From the NCBI GenBank assembly GCA_963931925.1, contig OZ007569.1, forward strand, positions 29,878,612 to 29,942,611: a stretch of 64,000 nucleotides of DNA, written 5' to 3'. This DNA is from Onchidella celtica (lineage: Eukaryota; Mollusca; Gastropoda; Systellommatophora; Onchidiidae). Made by a program: the position numbers and the translations under genes. This document shows, one piece after another, positions 1 through 9,700 of this stretch. Numbering within the stretch: the first letter of the stretch is position 1; the number at the start of each line of letters is the position of its first letter. The notes beneath the pieces are model-generated. The model had not been told where the DNA came from. It saw only the letters and a program-made list of their open reading frames with translations, and did no database searches.

Positions 1-370
1 GTTCTTTTTTTTCAGACTCTGTTCTTGTTTGTACCGTGTAGTATAATCGGCGTAGTAGGTTGCATTTTTTTCCATTATAGTTTTTTTTTGTAGAAGCTTG
101 TCCTAGTCTGGTTCGTTGTCCTTGACGTACTTGTGGTCCTTCTACTGTATTTCTTCATTCTTGTCGTTTCTATTTTCTTTTATAATTAATAGTGCATACA
201 TTTTATAGATATAGAATTAGTAGTGCTGTAAAGGTAAATTTCTGAATTGTATTCTGAATTGGGTATTGTTATATCTGGTGTGATCTCAGGTCTCTGGTCG
301 TGTTGCTAGTGATCATACCGACAGGGTAGCCGTTTTCATAGTATACATACCATAACCATAAATCTGTGAA
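1..370 (+). other. Retrotransposon 5' leader between the (unseen) 5' LTR and gag
   Basis: This T-rich stretch has no long ORF and no match to the 3' LTR at 4649-5887. By position it is the untranslated leader of the element. The primer-binding site would lie next to the 5' LTR, outside the window. Confidence 0.5.
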
Positions 371-2116
371 ATGGCGGAACTCCAACAACTAATGAAGTTG
401 GGTAAGGAACTTGGCCTGGAGGGAGAGGAGCTACGCGGCTGGATCAAAGAACAGCAGGCGGATTTGCGCGATGAGCGGGCTAAGGATAGAGAGCGAGAAA
501 AAGAGGCTAAGGCTCAGGAGCAGGAGAGAGAGGCTAAGGATAAGGAAGAGGAAAGAGAGTTTAAGTTGAAGGAGTTAGAGGCTCAGCAACAGGAAAGGGA
601 ATTAAAGTTAAAGGAGATAGAGGCGCAAGTAAAGATCGCCGAGTTGGAAATCAAAAAGAATGCGCCAACAGAAACAGTTGAGCGGCAGGTACACAATAAA
701 GGTGGTGTTAGGATTAAGCTCCCTACGTTCGACGACCGGAAGGACGACATAGACGCCTTCCTTTACAGGTTCGAACTGAACGCACAATTGCAATGGGGGG
801 AAAATAAGGAATTATGGGCCACCTACCTGGCATCGCTATTGCAGGGGCGAGCGTTAACTTACTTTAAAGAGCTACAGCGCGAAGACGTGCAAGATTACGA
901 TAAGCTGAAGGCTTTGCTGCTTCGCCGATTTGCGCGTACCGAGGAATATTTCCGGGAGCAGTTTAGGCGAGCACGCGCAGATACCAGGGAGGACTTTGCT
1001 GCCTTCGTCGCGAGACTAACGGAGTATTTCGCGAACTGGGTAGACTTGGCGCATGTGGGCACGGATTTCGCTAAACTGAAAGACCTAATGATCCGTGACC
1101 AGCTGTACGCGTCGTGCCACAAGGATCTGGTGGCTTTCCTGAAAGAGAACGAACCCGCGACGGTGCAGGAGGCGTCTAAGTTGGCGGAGGCATACCGTAC
1201 GGCGCATCCGTCCAAACCAGTCGCCAGGGCGTACGTCCAAGATGCTGGCTACGTCGCCGTTGTCGAGGGGTCGCCGGCAGGACTTAGGGACAGGTCGCGT
1301 CAGCGTGGTGCCTATAGCGGGCAAGCCCAGGGGCAGCGTAGGGGCTATCACCAATCACCGGCATATGGATCCGGTAAGTTTGACCGAGCAGGAGGGCTAG
1401 GTCGCGGTAATGGCCGGGGGCGAATTGTGACCTTTGCCGATGACCGACGGCATAGGGACTCTAGTTCCGGTCGCGAGGGGTCACGGGGACCCGGGCCTAG
1501 GGCAGCACAGGGAGCGGAGTGTTGGACTTGCGGACGCGTGGGTCACTTTTCCCGCGAGTGTAGGGCCGCGAAGTGTTGGAACTGCGGAAGAGCAGATCAC
1601 ATCAGCGTGAACTGCCCTGCAGGTAGGATAGCGGCGAACGCGGACAGTAGCTCCAGTCCATGTTCCCCAAATAAATTTCATCATGCGGCTGCGTGCGTTA
1701 CATCGGACAACGGAGGCGGACAGTATTCTAAGTGTCCCAGTTGTGAGAAGTTATTATCTTCCGGTGTTTTACCTTGTGGGAGAAAGATCCCCGTTATAAA
1801 TTCATGTCATACAGGAGGTGGTCTTAGGGTTTATCCGGGGTTTGTTGGGGACGAACCGGTCTCGGTTTTACGAGATACAGGATCTACCGTTGTGGGAGTG
1901 CATAGGGACTGCATTCGGGATTCACAGCTTACAGGTGAGACTGTCCCGTGCATCCAATTTTCGGGGGCCATTGAGAAATTACCCATGGCAAAAATAATGA
2001 TAGATACACCTTTCCTTAGCGGGGAAGTCGAAGCAGTCGTTGGTTGTTTTCCAGGCGCCCAGCTCATCATTGGGAATGTATCACGGGTAGTTTCCCCTTC
2101 CGATGAGAACGTGTAA
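371..2116 (+). CDS. Retrotransposon gag polyprotein with C-terminal aspartic protease
   Basis: This is a 581-residue ORF starting at ATG 371. Residues about 25-100 are a highly charged Lys/Glu/Arg helix, probably coiled coil. Residues about 110-280 are a retrotransposon Gag-type capsid domain. They are followed by a Gly/Arg/Ser-rich linker and two CCHC zinc knuckles: CWTCGRVGHFSREC (about 384-397) and CWNCGRADHISVNC (about 402-415). A retropepsin-like active site, DTGST with Asp near residue 502, follows, with the hydrophobic LIIGNV segment near the end. Gag would package element RNA and the protease would cut the polyprotein. The ORF ends in TAA at 2114-2116; the same frame then stays open into integrase, so the stop may be read through or may be a mutation. 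Confidence 0.9.
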   Translation: MAELQQLMKLGKELGLEGEELRGWIKEQQADLRDERAKDREREKEAKAQEQEREAKDKEEEREFKLKELEAQQQERELKLKEIEAQVKIAELEIKKNAPTETVERQVHNKGGVRIKLPTFDDRKDDIDAFLYRFELNAQLQWGENKELWATYLASLLQGRALTYFKELQREDVQDYDKLKALLLRRFARTEEYFREQFRRARADTREDFAAFVARLTEYFANWVDLAHVGTDFAKLKDLMIRDQLYASCHKDLVAFLKENEPATVQEASKLAEAYRTAHPSKPVARAYVQDAGYVAVVEGSPAGLRDRSRQRGAYSGQAQGQRRGYHQSPAYGSGKFDRAGGLGRGNGRGRIVTFADDRRHRDSSSGREGSRGPGPRAAQGAECWTCGRVGHFSRECRAAKCWNCGRADHISVNCPAGRIAANADSSSSPCSPNKFHHAAACVTSDNGGGQYSKCPSCEKLLSSGVLPCGRKIPVINSCHTGGGLRVYPGFVGDEPVSVLRDTGSTVVGVHRDCIRDSQLTGETVPCIQFSGAIEKLPMAKIMIDTPFLSGEVEAVVGCFPGAQLIIGNVSRVVSPSDENV

Positions 2117-3481
2117 GCATGGTCGCAATCAAAAGGTATTGACTTTTGCGCCGCGGTCGAAACACGTCGACGAGTAGTTGATAAAGATAAGATTAGACCT
2201 TTGGCGAGATTACAAAGGGAGGACCCATCATTAAACCCATGTTTTGGGGAAGCGCGAAACGAGAAAACGAGGAGATATAAGAACGGGTCGTCCGCCTTTA
2301 TTGTTCAGGCGGGCATTCTGTTCCGTAAGTATGTAACGGTGTCCTCCATTTTAAAGCAGGTCGTTGTGCCAGCGTTGCTGATCGCAACAGTATTGCATTT
2401 GGCACATGACGTCCCATTAGCGGGTCATATGGGGATAGCTAGAACCAAAGAAAGGGTTCTTAAAAATTTTTACTGGCCATCGATCCACAGAGATGTGCAA
2501 GTCTATTGTAAGACGTGCAGCGCGTGCCAAAAGACGACGCATAAGGGTCGTACACCCCAGGCTCCTCTTCAGAAGATCCCCACGGTCTCGGAACCGTTTA
2601 AAAAGGTCTCGATAGACCTTGTTGGCCCCATTCACCCAGCGACCGATAGGGGGAATCGATTTTTCTTAACGGTCATATGTAATGCTACGAGATGGCCAGA
2701 GGCGGTTCCTCTGCGGACCATAACGTCTGAGGCAGTCGCGGAAGCGTTGTTTGCAATTTTCGCTAGGGTAGGAATACCAGAGCAAATTCTGTCTGATAGG
2801 GGCGCGCAATTTACGTCGCAGATGATGAAGGAATTGTTCCGCTTATTCAGTATACAACCCATCACTACCACCCCTTATCATCCGCAGGCTAATGGCATGT
2901 GCGAGAGATTGAACTCGACGTTGAAGTCGATGCTGCGTAAGGTAGCTGCTGATCGCCCTAAAGATTGGGATAGATATATCCCTGCAGTGTTATTCGCGTA
3001 CAGAGAGGTACGGCAGGAGTCAACGGGATTCTCGCCGTTCGAAATGATGTACGGTCGTAGTCCTAGGGGCCCGACTGATGTTCTTCGGGACATGATGACG
3101 TCGCCATCATCGGGAGACGATGAGCAGATTTCGGTGTTTCAGTACCTTGTTGATTTAAGAGAAAGACTATCTTCAGCGCGCACTATAGCACAAGAAGCTT
3201 CTGGTATCGCTTCGAAAAGAGCAAAAGACTATAAAGATAGAGGGTCCAAACTGAGAATTTTTAAGCCAGGAGACAAGGTCCTATTGTTAGTACCTACGGA
3301 CCATAATAAGTTATTGATGACATGGAAAGGTCCTTATGTTATTGAGCGAATTGTTTCGAAGGTAGATTACGCTATCCACATTGATGGATCAGTAAAGGTT
3401 TTCCACGTTGATATGCTGCAGAGGCTTCATGAGAGACCAGAGTATCGGTATTCTCATACTAGTGTTGAAGGACATACCTAA
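2117..3481 (+). CDS. Retrotransposon integrase (HHCC zinc domain, DDE core, GPY/F module)
   Basis: The frame is the same as gag and is open from 2117, just after the gag TAA. There is no ATG near the domain start, which fits expression as a gag-pol fusion. Numbering from the TTG codon at 2201, the zinc domain has His 69, His 76, Cys 106 and Cys 109. The catalytic core has Asp 139 (SIDLVGP), Asp 199 (LSDRGAQF) and Glu 235 (NGMCERLN), with the standard 35 residues between the last two. A GPY/F module (KGPYVIERI) lies near the C terminus. All catalytic residues are intact. The segment before the zinc domain (CAAVETRRR) looks like the linker that usually follows protease in this group, so no RT has been lost here: integrase directly follows protease. 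The frame ends at TAA, where the RT remnant begins in another frame. Confidence 0.9.
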   Translation, partial: AWSQSKGIDFCAAVETRRRVVDKDKIRPLARLQREDPSLNPCFGEARNEKTRRYKNGSSAFIVQAGILFRKYVTVSSILKQVVVPALLIATVLHLAHDVPLAGHMGIARTKERVLKNFYWPSIHRDVQVYCKTCSACQKTTHKGRTPQAPLQKIPTVSEPFKKVSIDLVGPIHPATDRGNRFFLTVICNATRWPEAVPLRTITSEAVAEALFAIFARVGIPEQILSDRGAQFTSQMMKELFRLFSIQPITTTPYHPQANGMCERLNSTLKSMLRKVAADRPKDWDRYIPAVLFAYREVRQESTGFSPFEMMYGRSPRGPTDVLRDMMTSPSSGDDEQISVFQYLVDLRERLSSARTIAQEASGIASKRAKDYKDRGSKLRIFKPGDKVLLLVPTDHNKLLMTWKGPYVIERIVSKVDYAIHIDGSVKVFHVDMLQRLHERPEYRYSHTSVEGHT

Positions 3482-4292
3482 TGTCGTGTCATTCTTTGAC
3501 GATATAGCATGCCATACGTCGACATGGTCTGATCATATTCAGACACTAACAGAAATTTTTAAACGATTACGTCATTTTGGGTTAACTGCTAAACCCGCAA
3601 AGATGGATTTGGCATGTCCAGAGATAATATTCTTAGGACATATTGTGGGTAGAGGTGTTCAGAGACCTGAAGAAACAAAAATTGACAAGTTAGTAGGGTT
3701 GCAAATCCCTAAAACAAAGAAACAAGTCAGAAGCTTAGTGGGAATTTTAAATTATTACAGAAAGTTCATTCCAAATTTTTCCTCCTTGTCATCTTCTCTT
3801 ACTGACCTTACTAAGAAGGGACAACCCGATAAGGTCCAGTGGACGTCTGAATGTCAGACATCATTTGATAATTTGGTGACAGCATTATCATCGTCACCCA
3901 TTTTGATATTACCCGATTTTCGATCTAATTTTATCCTCAGAACGGATGCGTCGGACTCTGGTGTCGGCGCTTGTCTTCTACAGGAGAAGAACGAATGTCT
4001 CCATCCTGTATGTTATGTCAGTAGGAAGTTATTGCAGAGAGAAAGAAAGTATTCTGTGATAGAGCGTGAGTGTCTTGCCATTGTCTGGTCCGTCCAGAAA
4101 CTAGGACGTTATCTCATGGGACGAGAATTTTGTATCCAGACAGACCACAAGCCACTGACATTTTTGTCGAAGAATCGTTCGTCCAGCCCACGCTTGTCTA
4201 GATGGGCATTGGCTTTGCAGCCGTATACCTTCGTTATTCAACCAATTCCAGGAACCAGCAATCATATCGCCGACTACCTTAGTCGAGCCTAG
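3468..4292 (+). pseudogene. Truncated reverse transcriptase (from the catalytic DD motif onward) plus RNase H
   Basis: Recognisable RT sequence starts only at NVVSFFDDIACHTS, which corresponds to the YxDD catalytic motif. The fingers and first half of the palm are absent. Thumb and connection motifs follow (FLGHIVGRGVQ, LVGILNYYRKFIPNFS). RNase H then has its acidic residues in RTDASDSGVGA, IERECLAIVW and TDHKPLTF, ending in HIADYLSRA and a stop. The frame is +1 relative to integrase, and the join lies within about 20 bases of the integrase stop, so an internal deletion is the simplest explanation. RT activity is therefore not expected from this copy. The RNase H part looks intact. Confidence 0.88.
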
Positions 4293-4648
4293 GGGAAGAT
4301 TTCAGGAGCTTATACATCGGAGGACAGGAACATTGACAGGATCTGTGTGAATAAGTCGACTTTAAAATATTGACATTATAAATATGATATGAAGAATGGT
4401 TGATAGGTTGAATGGTTTTTGATTCTGTATTAAGTATTGTGATTAGTTAGCTATTCATGATGTGACACATATATGCATATTGCAGGCCATATTGATCCCC
4501 ATATTTTCCCCTGATTTCGGTATTTTATATACTAGGGGAACTGCTAGGTCAGTTTTTTTAGTGTAGGTAGTGCTCACGCTCACTCGTTGACAGTCATCTT
4601 GATGCGATTTGAAATTAATTGCATTAATTTTTTTGGGGTGGGGGATGA
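4293..4648 (+). other. Retrotransposon untranslated region ending in a purine tract
   Basis: No ORF is recognised between the pol stop and the LTR. It ends with a T-run followed by GGGGTGGGGGATGA immediately before the LTR, the expected position and composition of the polypurine tract that primes plus-strand DNA. Confidence 0.6.
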
Positions 4649-5887
4649 TGTCACGAGTGGAGTGAGTGCAATTAAGGGGATTGCTACAGAGCGGGTGTAG
4701 AATAAGAAGAGCTCACGACAGACGGATAGGAAAAGACGTGAAAGGGGAAGAGTAAAAATAACTCATGCAGACAAGTGGGAAAAGCGTGCGTGTATGAGTG
4801 GTGTGGAAGTCTGAATGAGGCGAAAGCGCGGTATTACTATCACTGCAAGTTAGAAGGTCCTAGGGATCGGACCTGTGAATAAGAGCCCATCGGGCGGACA
4901 TAAGGGGAAGCAGTCGTGAAGACTAGTGAGAGTCTTTCCAGTTATGACTGGTATGTAGAACGTTGATTGATTATTATGATTGATGTATTATATTATATTC
5001 GTCTATTACCATGATGTAAATAAGTATATGTGAGGAATGTGGAAGTCCGTGATATTGGATATAGCAATGTGCGCCACGAGCGATAGATGAAAGTGAGTTC
5101 ATGGATTTGTAGCGCGAGTGAGTAGTGTGTACTCCGATGGAAGTGTGTTACCGTAAGATGTGTGGTGAGTGAAAGGTGAACTAGTGTGTGTACGTTTCAT
5201 GGGTTGTAAGGAGAGGTGGAGTGAATAGAAATGGTAGGGTATTATACCAATGTAATATTATTCTGTAGGTGTCGGGGACGGGCCGCAGAGCCACCTCGAT
5301 GAGCACAGGGGATAGGCCAGCATAGGGCCGGAGGCCACACATAGGCCAGAAGTGAGGCTGTCAGTGCAGGACAGTAGAGGCACATAAAGTCGTGGCAGTC
5401 AGGCCACGGACAGGGACGTAGATATGAGAGTGAATGAGATACTATATTGTTGCCATGTTGATAGGCTAGTGAACTGATATTATGTTGTTGCCATGTTGAT
5501 GGCTATGGAAATAATAATGTGTTATTGCCCTGCTGAGGTGCTAGGGGAGTGCTACGGTGTATGACAATAGGAAGGTGATGTTGAGAGACTGCGGTGCCAG
5601 TGAATCATTAATGTACTATTAAGACCCTGAGGGGAGAGGCTGAGGCCGAAGTGCCTTTAGGAGTAACTACCGGATTGTGGATCCGAGGGAGAGTGTGTGT
5701 GAGAATAAGGCCGTTGTACGGCAGTTCATTTCAATGATATAATGTATGTAATTGCGCTATTATATGTATAATTAGGTTTAATAAATGTGTGAGTCTGATG
5801 GATTGTTTTGTTAAGTGTTAAACTTGTTTGTTCGTGATTGTCGTCCTGTCATAAACTATTACATCTCCCAGTCTGGGATTTGTGACA
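4649..5887 (+). repeat. 3' long terminal repeat of the Gypsy-type element
   Basis: The boundaries are inferred from the terminal inverted repeat TGTCAC (4649-4654) and GTGACA (5882-5887), which obeys the TG...CA rule, and from the purine tract just upstream. The length is 1239 bp. An AATAAA at 5780-5785 is a plausible polyadenylation signal. The sequence has no ORF. The partner LTR is not in the window, so identity and age cannot be estimated here. Confidence 0.75.
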
Positions 5888-6542
5888 CAGCACAACTTGT
5901 CGATGTGCTTTCTTCAAACTCAAATCTTTACCATGTCACTTCATGTATGCCTGTTATTGACTTATTGAGTTTGTTTATATAATGATACTTAAGATATGTG
6001 TACCAAGTGTGTGTTGTTGAACGCTCTGTGAAAAAGAATTTCCCGTATGGGATAATATAGTGATTCTTGTCTTATCTTATCTCTCGCAAAACAAACAAAC
6101 AAAAAATTGTTGTATTTCGCTGATTTTGAGGTTTTGTCATGAAAGTGGTTCTCTCACTCTCGACAGTTTCATTATGCATAAGTCAAAGTGCCATTCCAAT
6201 CAGTTAAAAACCGTGTCGAGATATGTGTCTGTGATATAATGTTGTGCGTGTTTTAGCCCATTTGCCCACCAAACTTTAATCCTCATTTTCTTGGGAAGAC
6301 AAAAATGCACACACAACATCAACAATATGGCAAATACCTGACATTTTTCTGCTGATTATACAACAGGCTGTCCCACAAGCTCATCACCATTCTTATCTAA
6401 CAAGAGGTTTCCCTATCAACTTTGGTAGCTCTGGACTGTCCTTACTGAATGACAATCACTTTCATCTGCATATATACATGAATGAAATCTATTTTTGACC
6501 ATCAGATATTTCTGCATGTTTATGAATGGAATATATTCTTAC
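5888..6542. other. Fucosidase intron sequence next to the retrotransposon
   Basis: No exon, repeat or ORF is recognised. It lies between the last visible fucosidase donor and the LTR boundary, so it is treated as intron. Confidence 0.6.
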
Positions 6543-6713
6543 CACACATCTGAGTTGAGGGAGTCATTTTGAAAAGTCCATGGGCTCGTGGCATAAATCC
6601 CCTCTCCATTCACACCAAGCCACTGGCCCATTTGTCTCAGCCGTTCCTCAAATATTGGCACAATGGTTCCCTCCTTGGTAGGGCCAACATTAAGAAGAAG
6701 ATTGCCTCCACAG
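6543..6713 (-). CDS. Fucosidase exon 7 (last one visible)
   Basis: Encodes [20 protein letters not shown] and then [37 protein letters not shown]. The acceptor is CCCTCAG and the donor GTAAGA, in phase 2. A real donor means at least one further exon is expected to the left. Confidence 0.93.
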
Positions 6714-9700
6714 CTGAGGGGAAACAGTTCATGGCAATTTAATTTATATTTATAGCAACATTCATTCTATTTCAGCAACAACAGATCAATGATGAAACGA
6801 AAGAATGTTCTGCTTTTTCATAAAACAAGGGCCGCACAGTAAACTATGGATGTAATGTGACTTTTTTAAAGACGGAGATATTATCATTTGGCATGCGCGC
6901 AGCCCTTGACAGCCAACAGGTTGTGTTATTGCGGGGGCTGAAATGTAGGGGTTGAAATATTGTTTAAAAATTTTTTTAAATGTCAGAACTATACATTTTT
7001 GTTTTCTCCTTACTGTATTTTGCTTGTATACATGGGGAAATTCTTCAACTTCAAACACTACTTTTTGCCACAAAAACGGGGACTTATAAATGTACTCAGA
7101 TCCCAAATACATGGAACATATTATTTTTTCTGTATTGGTTGGCGCATATTTAGGGAACGCATATAAAAATAACCCACTATTTTGTTTTAGGTTAGTTGTC
7201 ACAGAGGCTCCCAACTGTGTATTTAGATAGGTCGTACATTTGTCTGGATCAGTGGACAGTGAGTTTTGCTGTATGGTTACCATGTATTCAACTACATGGC
7301 ATTCTAAGTAATCACTTAAAAATATCCATTTTTTTCTGCCAGAAAAACACATACTTTGGTATAGTTTTTTCTCATAATTTTTTTGTTCATGCTCCGATTC
7401 TTTCAAGACTGATCCTGCAGATACCTTGTCCATTTCTGATGAGCACATTAAGTATTAAATTTTGTTAAACAGTATATATCATTTTATTTTGAAGGTATTT
7501 CACCAGACCCACTCTAAAGTAGGTAACATTTTTGCAACTGACCATAGATTAAAAGCCCAGATATAAACACTGAATAAATATTGCACGAAAAATATTTGAT
7601 GGACCTGAAAAAAAAAGAAAATTGGCACAATGCATCTCTAAAAACGGTATAATATATATTTTAAAAAACTTTTTTAACACTCTAGTGCCTGGATATATAC
7701 TGCCTTTTGAAAACTCCTAAAACATCGAACATGATTTGAAATGATCAAAGAAATGAATTAATATTAATCACGATAAACAAAGATCATTTATATTATTGAT
7801 GTTGATGAATCAGACATAGTTCCTAAACAAAAAAAAAAAAAGCATTAGGGACCAAGTGACATGTTCCAAATATGGAGCACCGAGCACCAGAGGGTAAAAC
7901 AAATCCACAAGAGGAATCTGTATAAATTCAGTTCCAAATATTTTTTGCCTCTTCTGCTATATTGGAAATGTTTCTTTGTCAATTAAGTACAATAGGTATG
8001 GCTATAATTTCTCATTTAACCCCTTCACTGCTATATATTTTGCCCTGGCCTATGCTGAAGAAATATTCTTTAAATGCAAGAACTTCCACAGCTTAGTGAG
8101 ATGTATAATGGATGTTAACAGCTCCCCAGCACCATCTATTTTAGGACATTGTATACAGCACGTGCCCCCAGCGTCGTGAAGGTTTTTTTTTTTGTTCACT
8201 GATAAACTGACATTCACCTGGACATTTTTATATTCAAATATGCTGCTGTTCTTTAATCCATTACTGCCTAACCTATTCCACAAGTCCATCCCTTTCTACT
8301 TGAGCAAAGGTGTAGTACTCTAATTCTGAACGTTTTAGTTTTCAAAAAATAAAACAAAATATATTAGGTCTCAGGTATTACAGACTCGGATTGAACGGGA
8401 CCTTGGCTACAATGCATAATTTAAAATCCCCATTTTATTTACTTTTCTCCTGAGTTTACAACTGTGGCAAATAAAGCACACTTCTGAAACAATGGCATTT
8501 TTCGTTCCAACGTCACAGAATACATTGCAGCTGAGACAGACATCTAATGGGAGATGAGTGGAGAAGGAATACGCCAAGAATGCTGAAAACACTATGCAGA
8601 ATGTGGAGGCCTGTTGCGCATTACGCAGGAACCCCCCCCCAGCTTTGACAGTACTTCACAACAGTATTGGGTTAAAAGGATTGTCAGTCATACTGAAAAT
8701 ATCAATCTCCCACCTGACAACCTGAGCAATAAGTGTGGTGATTTCTTCCATTGTTAAGACATCTCCAGTTTTCAAGTCTCGCCGATGAGTCCATGCATAT
8801 CTATCCATGATAGTGGCATCCTCAAACTTACGGTGTTGCAGGACCTCTGCAAAGTAGTCATAGTATTAACAACCAAATGAAATCAATAATCCTTGTCAGT
8901 TCAAAAGGATAATGTATTTGGTAATTCAAAAAGAAGAATCACTACAACAGCAACAACAACAACAACAAAAAGAAATTGGGTGCAGCAACAACAATTACTC
9001 CCTGGATGCCAGGAAAAACTAGCATATTTTGAAAAATGCATTACTTTTCTATTTATGTTTGGAATTGTTCTAAATTTGGAAGATGTACACAACTGAACAT
9101 CCAATTATTTTTTTTGCAAAAAAGCATATCCCTCATGTGTGTGTGAGTTTTGAATCCTCTAAATCATTAAATTTTGAACTGTATCAAGCAAGTAATAAAC
9201 ACAAAGAAATAACTTGACAATGACAAAACAATCAAAAATAAGAAAAACTTACTGGGATTAAATTTATCCTTGCAGTTGAAATAGCCTCCATGTTTACACA
9301 TGGTGTTAGAGCCCCATCGGTCATTTATTACCACAGTGTCTTTCACAGGACTGTAGTATAAATGTTTAAATAGAATTAAAATGATGAGAAAGATATAGAC
9401 AAAATGCCTTTCCACATTATATAGATTAAAAAGAACAACATGAATAGAAGGCTCTGACTTAAATGATATGATTATCTTGGGACTGCACAGCATCACTAAT
9501 ACTTGTACCTTAAGTTTCAAAAGGCTGAGCAAGGAGACTGCATTTACAAATACGTGACTCTCAATAAAATTCCACCTCCACTTGAACCCATGCAGTGCAC
9601 CTTACTATATTTAAGATGCAATTTTTTCATGTCATTTAATTGAAATTATTGCTGCTTTTTTTTTAAATAGAGAAACTGCCACAGAAGTCTTTTTTGTTTT

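Larger units (their letters stand above)
1..5887 (+). mobile_element. Ty3/Gypsy-type LTR retrotransposon with PR-IN-RT-RH order (Gmr1-like), 5' LTR outside window
   Basis: The coding order read directly is gag, aspartic protease, integrase, then the end of reverse transcriptase and RNase H, then a purine tract and a 3' LTR. Sequence features are Ty3/Gypsy type (GPY/F integrase tail, HPQANG-type core motif), but canonical Ty3/Gypsy elements place integrase after RNase H. The copia-like order is established for the Gmr1 group of Gypsy-like elements, so this copy is inferred to belong there. No LTR-like sequence is seen before the gag start, so the 5' LTR should lie left of base 1. The copy is defective: the 5' half of RT is missing and an in-frame stop separates gag-PR from IN. 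It is antisense to the fucosidase gene and probably sits in one of that gene's introns. Confidence 0.88.

Noticed and set aside
608..3093. Minus-strand frames opposite gag and integrase
   Set aside because: They are shadows of the plus-strand retrotransposon ORFs, with no recognisable domains.
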